Source of the DNA: Zygnema cylindricum
Taxonomy: Eukaryota; Streptophyta; Zygnematophyceae; Zygnematales; Zygnemataceae
Length of the DNA: 64,000 nt
NCBI GenBank assembly: GCA_037447655.1
Contig: JBBHKE010001935.1
Coordinates: 62,001-126,000, forward strand
Direction of reading: 5' to 3'
The notes below the pieces were generated by a model. It ran no database searches. It worked only from the letters and a program-made list of their open reading frames with translations, and was not told the DNA's origin. Shown here in pieces: positions 1 to 11,563 of the stretch. Position 1 is the stretch's first letter, and every line of letters starts with the position of its first letter. The translations under genes and the position numbers were made by a program.

Positions 1-325
1 TGTTTGAACATGTGAGAATATGTTCGCTCAATTTCCTCCCGACTTTATCGTTGGGAATCAAATCTTAGTGCCTTTTTTGTGTCAACGCCTTTATTTGACA
101 CTCTTTTTGTACAATTGTACAATATAATGAGCAATTTTCGCACGGACATACACATTTCGTACACTACATCATTTAAAATTGTCCAAATTAGAGTTATTAA
201 CGTTAATTAAACAAAACCCGTATTAACATGATAAAAAAACGAGTTATTCATTCTATTTTAGGTTATAGGGTCAAAAGTTGGGGGCGCCTAATTAGCGTTA
301 TTAACATTAATAGAGATTCACAATG
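1..325. mobile_element. Right part of a large MITE (family D), cut by the window edge
   Basis: The segment ends in CACAATG followed by TA, preceded by the inner terminal motif seen in other copies (ATTAGCGTTATTAACATTAA). The body resembles 59024-59538: both contain a 'tgacact...ttgtaca' block and a 'cacatttcgtacaYYacaYYattYaaa' block. The left end lies outside the window. No coding capacity. Confidence 0.6.
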
Positions 326-339
326 TAGTGTCACTCTAC

Positions 340-1020
340 GGAAAGTGCTTATGTGCCCATGTGTTAAAGTATCTTGTTTTTTCTTGTCGTTTTCCTCCAA
401 AATTCCGTCCTCAACTAGAAATTCTTTTGTCGTAGGAATAAATTGCTTTTACCAAAGTACAATGAACGTCATCGTAAAACTTTTAATATACTCTATTTTT
501 GTTGTCTTATGTACTCATTTTTGAGTTTTCCTCTTTTCGGCCCACGAGCACGCGAATCCACCTCATCAAAAAACTTTATCAAAAATCACTTTGTAAGGTG
601 ATTTTAAATGAAGTATGACTCGAACAATTAATGAAAGAACTTCCACGCACGCGCCAAACGAGTGGGAAACTTCTAGCACGAGGGAGAGTACGCGCTATTT
701 TTTTTCCCTACATATCACACGCATGTATGGAAAAAAAAATTGCACGGGTCTCAAACGTCCGCTTTCAATCATAGGTCCCTTATAGAAGTCTACGCCGTCG
801 TTGCCTCTCCCTCGCCCTCTCACACTATCGATTTTATTTCACACTTTTTTGAATCAAACACGAGCTGTACTTCTCGTATAAGCCCATATAATTCAGATGT
901 CGATGAAGATATGAGAAAGAGAAAAGAAAGGGGAAGAAAAAGGTAGAAGAGGACTTTGACTTTGATAGTTGAGTTGGAAGGAGATGAGGATTTTTGAATG
1001 GGCGGCAAACCACTTCTCTT
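340..1020. repeat. Dispersed repeat family F, truncated copy
   Basis: Begins with a diverged form of the family end (GTGCCCATGTGTTAAAGT) and shares long stretches with 2226-3120, 38490-39217, 39218-40312 and 44221-45880: the 'cgaatccaccNcatcaaaaaactt' block, the 'cacgagggagagtac' block and the 'ggtctcaaacgtcc' block. No right end recognised. The short reading frames here are chance frames. Confidence 0.65.
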
Positions 1021-1944
1021 CAAAAGATCTACCTACGCTAAAGAATTATATGAAGGCGACCCTCATTTTGACGAAGTTTTGGAATGTTGTCAATGGCGAA
1101 AGAAAATGCTAAAAGATCCGAAGGCGCGAAAATTGTGGAAATAGAAAAATTTGGGGGCCATCGTCGGATTGATCCAAAGTTGTCCTAGACGGTCCATGAT
1201 TGATTTCTCACTCATGATATTGTACATTACAAAATAAATTTGAGAAAGGAGTCAAAGATGAGAAAAAAATATGTTTTTAAGGGTTTTATTCACTTTAAGT
1301 TTAAGCATAATGAGTCAATTGATAATAAAGTTAAAAGGTTTAATGTTTTTTTGAAGCAATTGATTAGCCATGGTTAATTTGTACCCGAAAATGACAAATT
1401 ATAAGGGTTATAGCAGGATTACTGAAAATACTTTCTTTATCTAGTGAGATAATTCAATCTAATAACTACTTAGGATTTTTCGGTTCCGAATTTGTTACCA
1501 GGAAAAGGGGGTATAAGAGGAAACTTTAGAGGAAGATGTAGAGGTAGAGGTAAATGTCAAAATGTCGAATTTGGTAAAAGTCAATTTTGTCGACGAGAAG
1601 GCGGGAACTTTCCTTTTTATGCCGATCGAGGAAATCGATGAGGACAAGGAAGTGAAAAGCAACGATTTAAAATGAGTCAGACGTTGGGAAAGGAAATTAC
1701 ACGTTGTTTTCAAGTGACATTGAGAAGCGTTATCATAATTTTGTTGTTTTATTGGACGAGAATAACGGATCAATTTTAAATTCGGCTTGAAGCAATCATT
1801 GTGTGAGCGATTGCATTATTGATATCGCCGCCACACATGTGTGTACGGACATAAGCTTGTTTTTGATTCAAGGAAGCTTGTTGTTCCGCTCTGAAAAGTA
1901 GTACTGAGAATCTTCACTTAAATCCAAAGTACTTCTTTAGAGTA
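1021..1944. other. Non-coding stretch, no gene recognised
   Basis: AT-rich sequence without a convincing reading frame. Around 1880-1940 and 2165-2225 an inverted pair (tccaaagtacttct / agaagtactttgga) flanks the MITE at 1945-2160, so that MITE sits inside an older palindromic repeat. Confidence 0.5.
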
Positions 1945-2160
1945 CATCGCGAATCACTAGTAGTGTTAATGTTTTTTTGCCACTTAAAACATCTTTTCTC
2001 CGTACACACTTGTCGGATTATAGATTTGACGGTTGCGATTGAAAGGTAAGATTCTCAGCTTCCAATTGGCAATCTCAAATCGAAAATCGCACAAAAGTGT
2101 ACCGAGAAAAGATGTTTTAAGTGGCTAAAAAAATATTAACACTAATAGCGATACACGGTG
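1945..2160. mobile_element. MITE, family A (216 bp)
   Basis: Flanked by TA on both sides. The ends are inverted: CATCGCGAATCACTAGTAGTG on the left and the reverse complement of CACCGTGTATCGCTATTAGTG on the right. The interior has a second inverted pair, ACATCTTTTCTCCGTACAC / GTGTACCGAGAAAAGATGT. Other family A copies are at 16593, 37649, 39885, about 49200 and 63933. Confidence 0.85.
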
Positions 2161-2225
2161 TACCGGCTACATGTGCCCATGTAGCCGAAAATCCGAAGAA
2201 GTACTTTGGAGAATCTTCACTTAGG

Positions 2226-3120
2226 GGGTGTCCCCATTTATTAAAGTATCGACTTTTCTCTGTGTTTTTGCCCTAAAATTCAGGGAACTTTGAGAAAAAA
2301 TCAGCCGTACGAGAAAATCATTTTTACCAAAGTATAGCGAACGTCAATTCTATACTTTGAATGTACTGCATGTTTTTCGTCATGTGAACGCATTTTGGCA
2401 TTTTACTCTTTTCGACCTCGGGGCAAGAGAATCCACCCCATCAAAAAACTTCATCCAAAATCACCTCGAGGGGGTGTTTTTAGTTAAAGTACCGCCCAAA
2501 CAGCGAATGAAAAATGACTCACGCAAGTGCCACACAAGTGGGAAAATTTTAGGACGAGGGAGAGTACTCGTTATTTTTCTCCTTGCTCGTCACGCGCATG
2601 TACGGAAAGGACGAGCATGTACGGAAAAATTCTGGATGGGTCTCAGACATCCACTTTCATTCATAGGTCCTTTGCATAATTTTGCGTTGTCGTCGCCTCT
2701 CCCCTCTCCCTCTCATACTAACGCTTTTATCTCACACTTATTAGAATGAGGCATGACATACTGGCATGAAATGAAAGATATTTGAAAAATAATTATTTTG
2801 ACTAGCTTTATGTATATTTTTATATATGCAAGTCGAGTGAGAAAAGTCGAAAAAACGAAATCGGGTAGCCATGGCCGAAAGTTCTTGAATGTGTGACGTC
2901 AACGTCGTCACAAGTGAGCATGGCGTCACAATGTCACAAATCCCTAAACATCTACCATGTCACAAAATTACAAAAAAATAGCCGTCTACAATTGTCGCTG
3001 TTTTTCTTGGCGTCACCAACCGTCGGAAGTGTCGTAGTTGTCTTCAACTGTCACAAAGTTGTACCTACGTCTACAACCGTCACATGTCAAAGTTCTGATT
3101 TCAAATTCGCACATTGGGAC
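2226..3120. repeat. Dispersed repeat family F, near-complete copy
   Basis: Left end GGGTGTCCCCATTTATTAAAG and right end ACATTGGGACC resemble the GGGTATGTCCCCATGT inverted ends of 42731-43295. The right third carries repeated GTCTACAAYYGTCAC-like motifs found in all copies. No gene. Confidence 0.65.
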
Positions 3121-3231
3121 CATAGTTCAAAAGTAGGTGAAAGTAGGCCCATACAATATGCCTATTGTACGCAAAACATACAATATGACCTTAAGACCCA
3201 TATTGTATTGGTCGCAAAATGAAAAAAAATA
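3121..3231. repeat. Hairpin-forming short repeat (family E)
   Basis: A unit of about 110 bp that recurs in reverse orientation at 47040-47155 and partly at 42600-42700. It contains a perfect 10-bp stem, ATACAATATG / CATATTGTAT, with a loop of about 11 nt, next to 'gttcaaaagtaggtgaaagtagg'. Confidence 0.7.
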
Positions 3232-3235
3232 GTAA

Positions 3236-3871
3236 CAGGGTTGAGTTCAAAACGGATACCACACATTTTGTTTCGACAACGAAACAAACATCGCGCAAGT
3301 ATTTATTACGGCCAAGATTGCGTCTCGCTGCAAATCCAACGGCGCACATCATCGTCGAAATCCCGGAGTAGTCACTTCGGCGTTTAGTGACGTGGCATGA
3401 CCTGTAGCCATGTGGAGAGATGACATTCGGTCATAGGAATTCCGAGGAATGTACGAACGAGTGAAAAGGAGACACGCGCCCGCTTAATAGTCCTATCGTA
3501 CATAAGCCGTACATAAGGTACACCGGCAGTCGTACTTTTTGGTACGGTACAGTAATCTGATTGGTCCGTACTTCAGTAGATAAAAGTTATTAGAGGGAAT
3601 CAGGACTTAGAAAATTTTGGTAGGCAGTCACCTCTCCCTTTGAGAGTTTGTACAAATTTGCATTTTTACTGCCTCATAACTTATCGCCTGGTTGGGCGTT
3701 TTCAGAGATTCTTTTTCCTACGGACTCAAGCAAGTCCAGGCTGCACAGGGGTGCATTTAGATTGTCAGCTTGATTGTCTAGCCAGCAGTGGCTGTGGGTT
3801 AAAGTGGGCTAGTTAACAACTATCTAGAGGCTTCCTGTATTCTGTAGTCCAATGGAGGACACAAAATTGCA
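3236..3871 (+). mobile_element. Copia element 1: 5'-truncated LTR
   Basis: The last about 600 bp align with the LTRs at 6357-7354 and 12852-13846. Shared landmarks are the 'tggttgggcgtttt' block, the 'gcggactcaa' block and the end AGTCCAATGGAGGACACAAA. The LTR ends in TTGCA at 3871. The first about 350 bp of the LTR are missing, and the left boundary is approximate. Confidence 0.8.
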
Positions 3872-6226
3872 AGTTATGGGCCCACCCTCTAGGGTACCCA
3901 CTTTTAATGGATCTGGGTTCATCTATTGGGAAGCCACGATGATGGGAGCTTTGTGTGAATAACGATACTGGGGTATCGTCAGTCGACAAGTGAAACGTCC
4001 ACCTTCGGGAACTCCGCCAAGATTTGGAGGAGTAAGGTTTTTTGCAGCAGCGACTGCTTTCGCGGAGGAGGCAGATGATGGGGACAACACTGTGTCCAAA
4101 AAGGGGAAAGGGAAGGAGACACCACTCACCCCTATTGCCATGGCACCAGAAGCGGCGGCCGTGAAGACAGTGGAGAACGATGTTCAAATGTGGGAAGACA
4201 TAAACATGGCTACCAAGAACTTCATTCTAAGGCATCTCACTCAAGCCTTGGCCACCTCTCACCTTAATATTTACAAGGCCGAGGAGTTGTAGGAAAGTTT
4301 GGTGGAGATCTATAGAGCTGGTACCATTCAGGAGCTCCAGTTGGCTGAGCAAAAGCTAGTGAGTTACACTTACAAAGGAGGAAAGATGTTAGATTATTGC
4401 AATGATCTTTCTTGTTTCTATATGGAGATGGAAAGTGTTGGTTGACAGGCACAATAAAAATGAAAGTTAACACTCTCATCATGAAGTTACCAGAAGAGTA
4501 TGAGAACTTAGCGTACCGAGTATAAGAAATGACTGATAATTCATGGAAGTGGAATAAAGTGGTCAGGATGATACTTGTGCAGGAAAATACCATGGAGATC
4601 AAGGGAGGTGAACAGAGCGTTGAAGCTCTAGCCGACGGAGGGGACAGGTGGAGACCGAAACAGAAAAAACCATACAAAGGAGAAAGAGTCCAACCTGGAG
4701 GACTGAGGCCCCCAAAGGGCCTATGTCATTTTTGCAAAAAGCCAAGGCACTTTATTGCGGATTGTGCCAAGCTGGCAGAGCTGAGGCTCAAAGAGAACCA
4801 AGGAGGGGGTTCTTCCGGAGGGAAGAAAAAGGCACTTTTGGTCACAAAAGTGACAGGAGACACCGAGGACAAGTCCTCTGAGGAGGATGGGGAGCTTCTT
4901 CTTGACGAGAGTCTGGAGGAGAAGGGGATCCCTCGGAGACAAAAGTGTGCCCTTGGAGCAATTTGGGAAGCTCCACAGGAAGGATGGATCATTGACTCAG
5001 GTGCATCCATGCATATGTGTCGTGACAAGGACCTCTTCACTAAGCTAAGGAAAATCCCTACTGTAGAAATAGAGTATGGGGATGGGAGAGTTGTTACTAC
5101 AGATCTAGTGGGATTAGTAGACCTGAAAGTTTTAGTGGGGGGTAAGACTTTTATTCTCACTTTCTCAAATGTGTTTTATATTCCTCAGCTGAGTAAAAAT
5201 CTTGTTTCTACATCTGTGTTAGATGACAAAGAGTTTGATACTTTGACAAGAAAGGGAGTTTTTACAGCCAAGTATGGGGAATAAGTTTACTTCACTGCAG
5301 ATAAGGGTAGCCAAGGAATGTTTAGGCTTAACCTAAGTAATGAAAAGAAGAATGCTTACTATGTTGGTGTCCCAAAATTGATTATTTGACATAAGCGGTT
5401 GGGGCATGTGTATTTTGATATGTTGAGGGAGATGAAGAAGCTGGGTGTGGTAAAAGGCATTCAGTTCAGTGATAATGAAATGGTGGATGATTGTAGTGGT
5501 TGTGCCCAAGGAAAAGCTCACAGACTTCCTTTTCCTAAAGCCGCCATATACATGGTGAAAAAGTACTAGATTTGATCCACACAGATATCCGGGGACCAGC
5601 AAGGGTACCCTCAGTTGGAGGGAAAAGAAATATATTGACAATCAGTGATGATTGGTCTAGATACTCTAGAGTTTATTTTCTAAAAACAAAGTCAGAAACA
5701 ACAACTTACTTCAAAGAATACAAAGCCTGGAGTGCGAAGTTGCATGGAACCCCCATTAAGAGAATAAGGAGTGATAATGGGGGAGAGTATACCTCTTACC
5801 AATTTGAGGAATACTTAAGAGATGAGGGAGTTCAACACCAGAAAATTGTACCACATAATCCGGAACAAAATGGTGTAGCAGAAAGGCTAAACCGAACACT
5901 AGGAGATAGTGTATGCAGTATGTTGGCTGACAAGAAAATAGGAAAGAGATTTTGGGCAGAAACCATGAACTGTGCCAATTAGATTAAAAATAGAGTCCTC
6001 ACATCAGCAGTCAGAGGTATGACACCTTATGAGAGATGGGTTGGAAGAAAACCAGATATCTCTCACCTTAAATTTTTTGGTAGTCAAGTTTACAGACTAG
6101 ATACGGATAAGAAAAACTGGAAACTTGATGCAAAGGGAAAACCTGGATACTTTGTGGGATATGATGAGGATGTTAAGGGATATAGAGTTTATGACTTAGC
6201 AAAGCAAGATATCATTCTGGTAAAAC
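3852..6226 (+). pseudogene. Copia element 1: degenerate gag-pol, truncated in integrase
   Basis: The reading frame starts at ATG 3852, inside the LTR, and runs through the primer-binding site at 3872-3886. Gag is broken by a stop at about 3960. Recognisable in order are a CCHC zinc knuckle (CHFC-x4-H-x4-C, about 4724-4766), an aspartic protease DSGA motif (about 4993-5004), an integrase with HTD, RSDNGGEY and NGVAERLNRT blocks (catalytic D, D and E all present, about 5577-5905), and the GYDEDVKGY block (about 6160). Homology to element 2 stops at about 6226, so reverse transcriptase, RNase H and the 3' LTR are absent. Several in-frame stops are visible, for example at 5281-5283 and 5980-5982. 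The domain order gag-PR-INT is Ty1/copia. The element is not functional. Confidence 0.95.
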
Positions 6227-6356
6227 CAAAATATACAAATGTACAAATTGTACACGTGTAGTGTGTGTCTAGAGTCCTCCTCGACAACAGCTAGACAGTG
6301 GGTAGAAGTGCGTTTACTACGAAAACATAAAATCGAACGGTCGAAGTTGTCACCCA

Positions 6357-7354
6357 TGATAAAATCGCTAAATTTATGGGTTATTTTATAGGTCTAAATA
6401 GATTAAGTAAAAACGCAAGCATTCTGCATCCACCTTCTCTCTCTAACCGCCATACTTGTTGTTGTCACTGAAGGTGAGAGAGAGTGGTGGAGTCATGGCT
6501 GCCTTAGCTACACAGGCACGATTGTAGAGTGACATAAGTCATTCTAAACAAAGACATTGAGTCCGTCAAGACTCGAACTTCCAGCCGGCAGAGCAAGGCG
6601 TAGTCGTTAGCTCTAACCGGTCAGTTGTAAAAGTTCGTTAGAGAATATACGGTGTGAGTTTTATTCAAACAATGCTAAAGAACCTTAAACCGATTAACGA
6701 AATTAGAGATAGCAAACATAGAGACTAATTGTAATATAGCGAGAACAAACTTCCGCACGAAACAAATGTACCGGACATTTGTTTTAAACGGCTAATATTA
6801 AAAGCTTGGTTTGGATCCGACGGCATGCATCATCGCTTAGATCTCGGAATGGCCGTCTTGGCGATTTTTGGGCTTAACATTACCTATCGACACGTGGCAA
6901 GATAGAAGTGGAAAGCACGAATCACGAAGAGGAAAAGAACAAGTTCGAAGGAGACAGGCGTCCATTCCATGGCACTGTCGTACAAAGGCCATCCTAAAAG
7001 GACATTAGCCATAATACTTTTCTGTACTAAATAGTTCTCTGGTTACTTCGTACATTAGTAAATGGGGGTTATGAGATGGGTTTAGGACTTAGGGGATTGA
7101 GAAGGTAGTCGCCTCTCTCCCAATGAGATTGTATAAATATTGGAATTTTTGCCACTTGATAATTAATCATCTGGTTGGGCGTTTTTCTATGATTCTTTTG
7201 TTGCGGACTCAAGGGAGTCTAGACTACACGGGGTTGAAGGTAGATCGTCTATTTGCCTGCTTGGGTAGCATCGGTCCTAATTGAAGAAGAGTTAGTCAAA
7301 AAATATCCAGAGGCTTTCTGAATTCTGTAGTCCAATGGGGGACACAAAATTGCA
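6357..7354 (+). repeat. 5' LTR of copia element 2
   Basis: Starts TGATAAAATC, a diverged form of TGTTGAAATC in the 3' LTR, and ends TTGCA at 7354. A TATA-like box lies about 220 bp before the end. At 6563-6632 the antisense strand reads like part of a tRNA (GGTTAGAGC, then GTTCGAGTC). The gag start codon lies inside the LTR, 20 nt before its end. Confidence 0.95.
7132..7139 (+). promoter_or_regulatory. TATA-like box of the LTR promoter
   Basis: TATAAATA at 7132-7139. The 3' LTR has TATATATA in the same place and the solo LTR has CTATATAAATAGGC at about 12336. Transcription should start some 25-35 bp downstream, which leaves a leader of roughly 170 nt before the gag ATG at 7335. The start site is inferred. 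Confidence 0.6.
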
Positions 7355-7369
7355 GGTTATGGGCCCACC
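7355..7369 (+). other. Primer-binding site for initiator tRNA-Met (anticodon arm)
   Basis: GGTTATGGGCCCACC directly after the LTR end is the reverse complement of the plant initiator tRNA-Met anticodon stem-loop (GGTGGGCCCATAACC). Element 1 has AGTTATGGGCCCACC at 3872-3886. This is the half-tRNA type of priming known for Drosophila copia and yeast Ty5, not the common 3'-end type (TGGTATCAGAGC). The site is inside the gag reading frame. Confidence 0.85.
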
Positions 7370-10300
7370 CTCTAGAGTGCCTATCTTCAATGGATCTGGG
7401 TTCATTTATTGAGAAGCCATGATGGTAGGGGCTTTGTGTGAAAAACGATAGTGGGGTTTTGTCAATGGAGAAGTGAAAAGTCCATCTCAGGGAATCCCAC
7501 CAGGGTTTAGTGGAGTGAGGATTTCTGCAGCACCATCTGCTCCAACAGAGGAGGAAGATGATGGGGACAGCAGCGTGTCAAAAAAAAGGAAAAATAAGGA
7601 GACACCTCTCACGCCTTTCGCCACAACACCCGGAGCTGCGGCAGTAAAGAAAAGAAAATGATATTCAAACATGGGAATACACGAACATGGTTGCCAGACA
7701 TATCATTCTGAGGCCCCTCACTCAAGCTCTTGCAACCTCCCATCTTCACCTTCTCAAGGCCAAAGAGTTGTGGGAGACTTTAGTGGAGATATATAGAGCT
7801 GGTACAATTCGAAGCTCCAGCTAGCCGAGCAAACGTAAGAGGATTACACTGACAAAAAAGGGAAAATGTTAGACTAGTGTAACGATCCCTTTTGTTTGTA
7901 TATGGAGATGGAGAGTGCCGGGAAGACAGGTACAATGACGATGAATGTGAACACCCTCATCATAAAAGTTACCTGCTGAATATGAGAACATAGTGTACCG
8001 AGTGCAGGAAATGGATGACAGTTCTTGGAAGTGGAACACAATGGTCCGGATGATACTCTTGCCGGAGAACACTATTTAGATTTGGAGAGGAGGAAAGAGC
8101 GTTCAAGCTCATGCTGCCGGAACTAACAAATAGGGGAAGGATTTGAAGAAGCCTTACAGCAGCTTCAAAGGAGAGAGAGATCAATTTGGAGGACCGAGGC
8201 CCCCAAAGGGTTCATCGCAGAAAAGCCGGGACACTTAATGGTAGGTACAATGTTGGAGTTGAGCCTCAAAAATAACAGTGGAGTGTGTTCTTCCGGAGGA
8301 AAGAAGAAGGCACATGTGGTCACACAAGTAAAACGGGAGACCGAGGAAGACGAGTCCCTTGAGGAGGAGGATGGGGAGCACTTTCTTGACGAGAATTTGG
8401 AGGAGAGGGAGATCCTTTCGAAACAGAAGTGTGCTCTGGGAGCCATTCGGGAAGCTCCATAGGAAGGATGGATCATCAAATCAGGTGCATTAATGCATAT
8501 GTGTCGTGATAGGCACCTGTTTACCCAGCTGACAAATATCGCTACAGTAGAGACAGAGTGTGGGGATGGGAGAGTAGTTACTACAGATGTAGTGGGTTTA
8601 GTAGATCTGAAAGTCTTTGTGAAGGTTAAGACTTGTATACTCACTTTTGCAGGTGTACTCTGCATTCTTCAGCTGAGTAAAAATCTTGTCTCTACCTCTG
8701 TCTTAGATGATAAAGAGTTTGATACCTTCACTAGAAAGGGATTCTTCAAAGCTAAGTATGGGGATAAAATCTACTTTATAGCAGATAAGGGTAGTGAGGG
8801 AATGTTTAGGCTTAACCTGAGTAATGAAAAGAAGAATGCTTATTATGTTGGTGTCCCAAACTTGATGATGATAAGAGGTTGGGGCATGTGCATTTTGATA
8901 GGCTGAGGGAAATGAAGAAGCTTGGTGTAGTAGACGACATTCAGTTTGAGGATAATGAAATGATGGATGACTGTAGTGGCTGTGCCCAACGTAAGGCTCA
9001 CAGACTACCCTTCCCCAAAACTGCCACATATTGAGGTGAGAAAGTACTAGATCTGGTCCACACAAATATCTAAGGACCAGCAAAAGTACCTTTGGTCGGA
9101 GTGAAGAGGTTTATGTTGACAATCACTGATGAGTGGTCCAGATACTTAGGAGTCTACTTTCTAAAAACTAAGTCTGATTCACCAACTTACTTCAAAGAAT
9201 ATAAAGCCTAGAGTGAGAAATTCCACAAAACCCCCATTAAGAGAAAAAGAAGTGATAATGGGGGAAATTATACCTCTAACCAATTTGAGGAATACTTGAG
9301 GGATGAGGGAGTTCAGCATCAAAAAACTTTACCGAAAAACCCAAAACAAAATGGGGTAGCTGAGAGGTTGAACCGGACTCTAAGAGATAGTGTACGGAGT
9401 ATGTTGGTAGACAAGAAGATAGAAAAAAGGTTTTGCGCAAAAGCCATGAACTGTGCTAACTACATTAAGAATAGAGTTTTTACCACGGCCGTAAAACGAA
9501 TGAAACCTTATGAAAGATGGATTGGAAGGAAGCTCGATATTTCTCACTTTAAAGTATTTGGTAGTCAAGTTTACAGCCTTAATACAGATAGGAAAAACTG
9601 GAAACTAGATGCTAAAGAGAAACCGAGATATTTTGTGGGATATGATGAAGATGTTAAGGGATGTCGAAATTATGACTTAGCTAAACAAGATATCATTCTG
9701 GTAAAACACCTAGTTGTTATGGATGAAGGGGAGTCATTTGATCCTGTCAAATATACCAAGCAAATAAGAATCAGTTTTAAGTCCGAGAGTGAGGAGGACT
9801 CGGATCTCTTCGGAGGGGACATGAGGGAAAACGTGATTGCAAAATCGGAGGAGATCCAAGATACAAGAGATACATCGAAATCTCTTTATACTTCTATACA
9901 CTCCGAGGAGACATGGAACGAGGAGCCGGAATCGGCTTCCATGGATAGGGGATGCAATGAGTCAGTGGGAGGAACTCGAGACTTCCCTCCATTCCTGCTT
10001 CGAACTTTGAGGGAGGACAAAGAAGAAGCGAAAGACTACCAAAAAAGCAGGCCGCTCACAAGGTAACTAAGTTATCTCATCATGATAAGCCTAAGTCATA
10101 CTCAGAGGCAATGAACAGTCCAGAGAAAGACATATGGGTTAGAGCCATAAAAGATGAGATGACCTTTATCATGGAAGCAAATACATAGGAGCTCGTGGAC
10201 TTACCTCCGGACAGAAAACTGATTGGGTGCAAATGGGTGTTTAAACTGAATTTGAACCCAGATAATACCATTGAGAGATATAAGGCTCAGTTGGTAGCAA

Positions 10301-11563
10301 AGGGGTTCACCCAAAAAGAGGAAATAGGTTATGAGAAGACTTTTGTTGTAGTGGTTCGGTTCCCATCCGTAAGGATTCTCCTCAGTCTATAGTCAGCGGA
10401 AGACATAAAAATACATCAGATGGACATTAAGACCGCCTTCTTCAATGGTGAGCTAAAGGAAGAAATCTTCATGCGGCAACTAGAGGGGTTTGTAGAGGAA
10501 GGAGAGGAGAGCAAAGTTTTCACACTCATAAAGTCTTTATATGGACTAAAGCAGGCTCCCAGATAATGGAATAAGAAACTAGATGAGTTTCTCGCCGGTC
10601 TATAATGTATCCGGATCACTTCTGGCCATTCTATTTATATGTTTGAGGATGAGAATGGTGTTATTTTCATTGCATTTTATGTAGATGATTTGCTAGCGTT
10701 AAGTAAGTGAATGGAAAAGATCAATAAGCTAAAGAAAGATATCAGAAGCAAATTTGACATAAAGGATTTAGTGGAGGTAAAATACATTGTAGGAATTCAA
10801 ATGGAAAGAGTTTGGGGGAAATGGATTATCAGACTTACTCAGAAAGATGTTATAGGAAATATGCTTGAGAAATTCCAGATGGAAAACGCAAACAATTGTA
10901 CCACTCCCATGGACTTGAAGAATGTAAGTTTTAGGAGTGTGGAATGAGGAGTGGTAATATTAAATGATTAAATGAGTCCAGAAAAGAGACACTTTATGAA
11001 GTCTATTCGTTAAAGGCGGGTCGTAGGAAGCTTAATCTACTTAATAAACTGTACTAGGCCGGACATAGCGGCAGCACTTGGAGTCCTCAATAGGAGTATT
11101 AATGATCATAAGAATAGAGATTGGGAGGCAGCCAAGAGAGTCATGAGATATCTGGTGGGAACCAGGGATTTATCGCTGCATTTGTGAGGAAAGCACACTC
11201 ATATCACTACTTGGAGTGATGCTAGTTATGGGGATGCACCTATGAGAACATGCACTTCTAGATATATGTTGTATGTGTGGGAAAGTGCTTGCTATTGGAG
11301 TAACAAGCAACAAAAAGTGGTTGTTTTGTCCACTATAGAGGCTGAGTACATGGCCTCTTGTTCTCATGTGAAAGAGTTGATGTGGGTTAAGTCTTTACCG
11401 CAAGAATTGGGGTGTATGAAGAAGGGAGTGCATGAATTTTTTTGTGATAATAAGGTTGCAATTGCAATTGCCGCCAATCCAAAACATCACTTCAAGGCTA
11501 AACATATGGACATAAGATTAAGTTTTGTAAGAGAGAAGGTCAAAAATAAAATTGTGAATCTTG

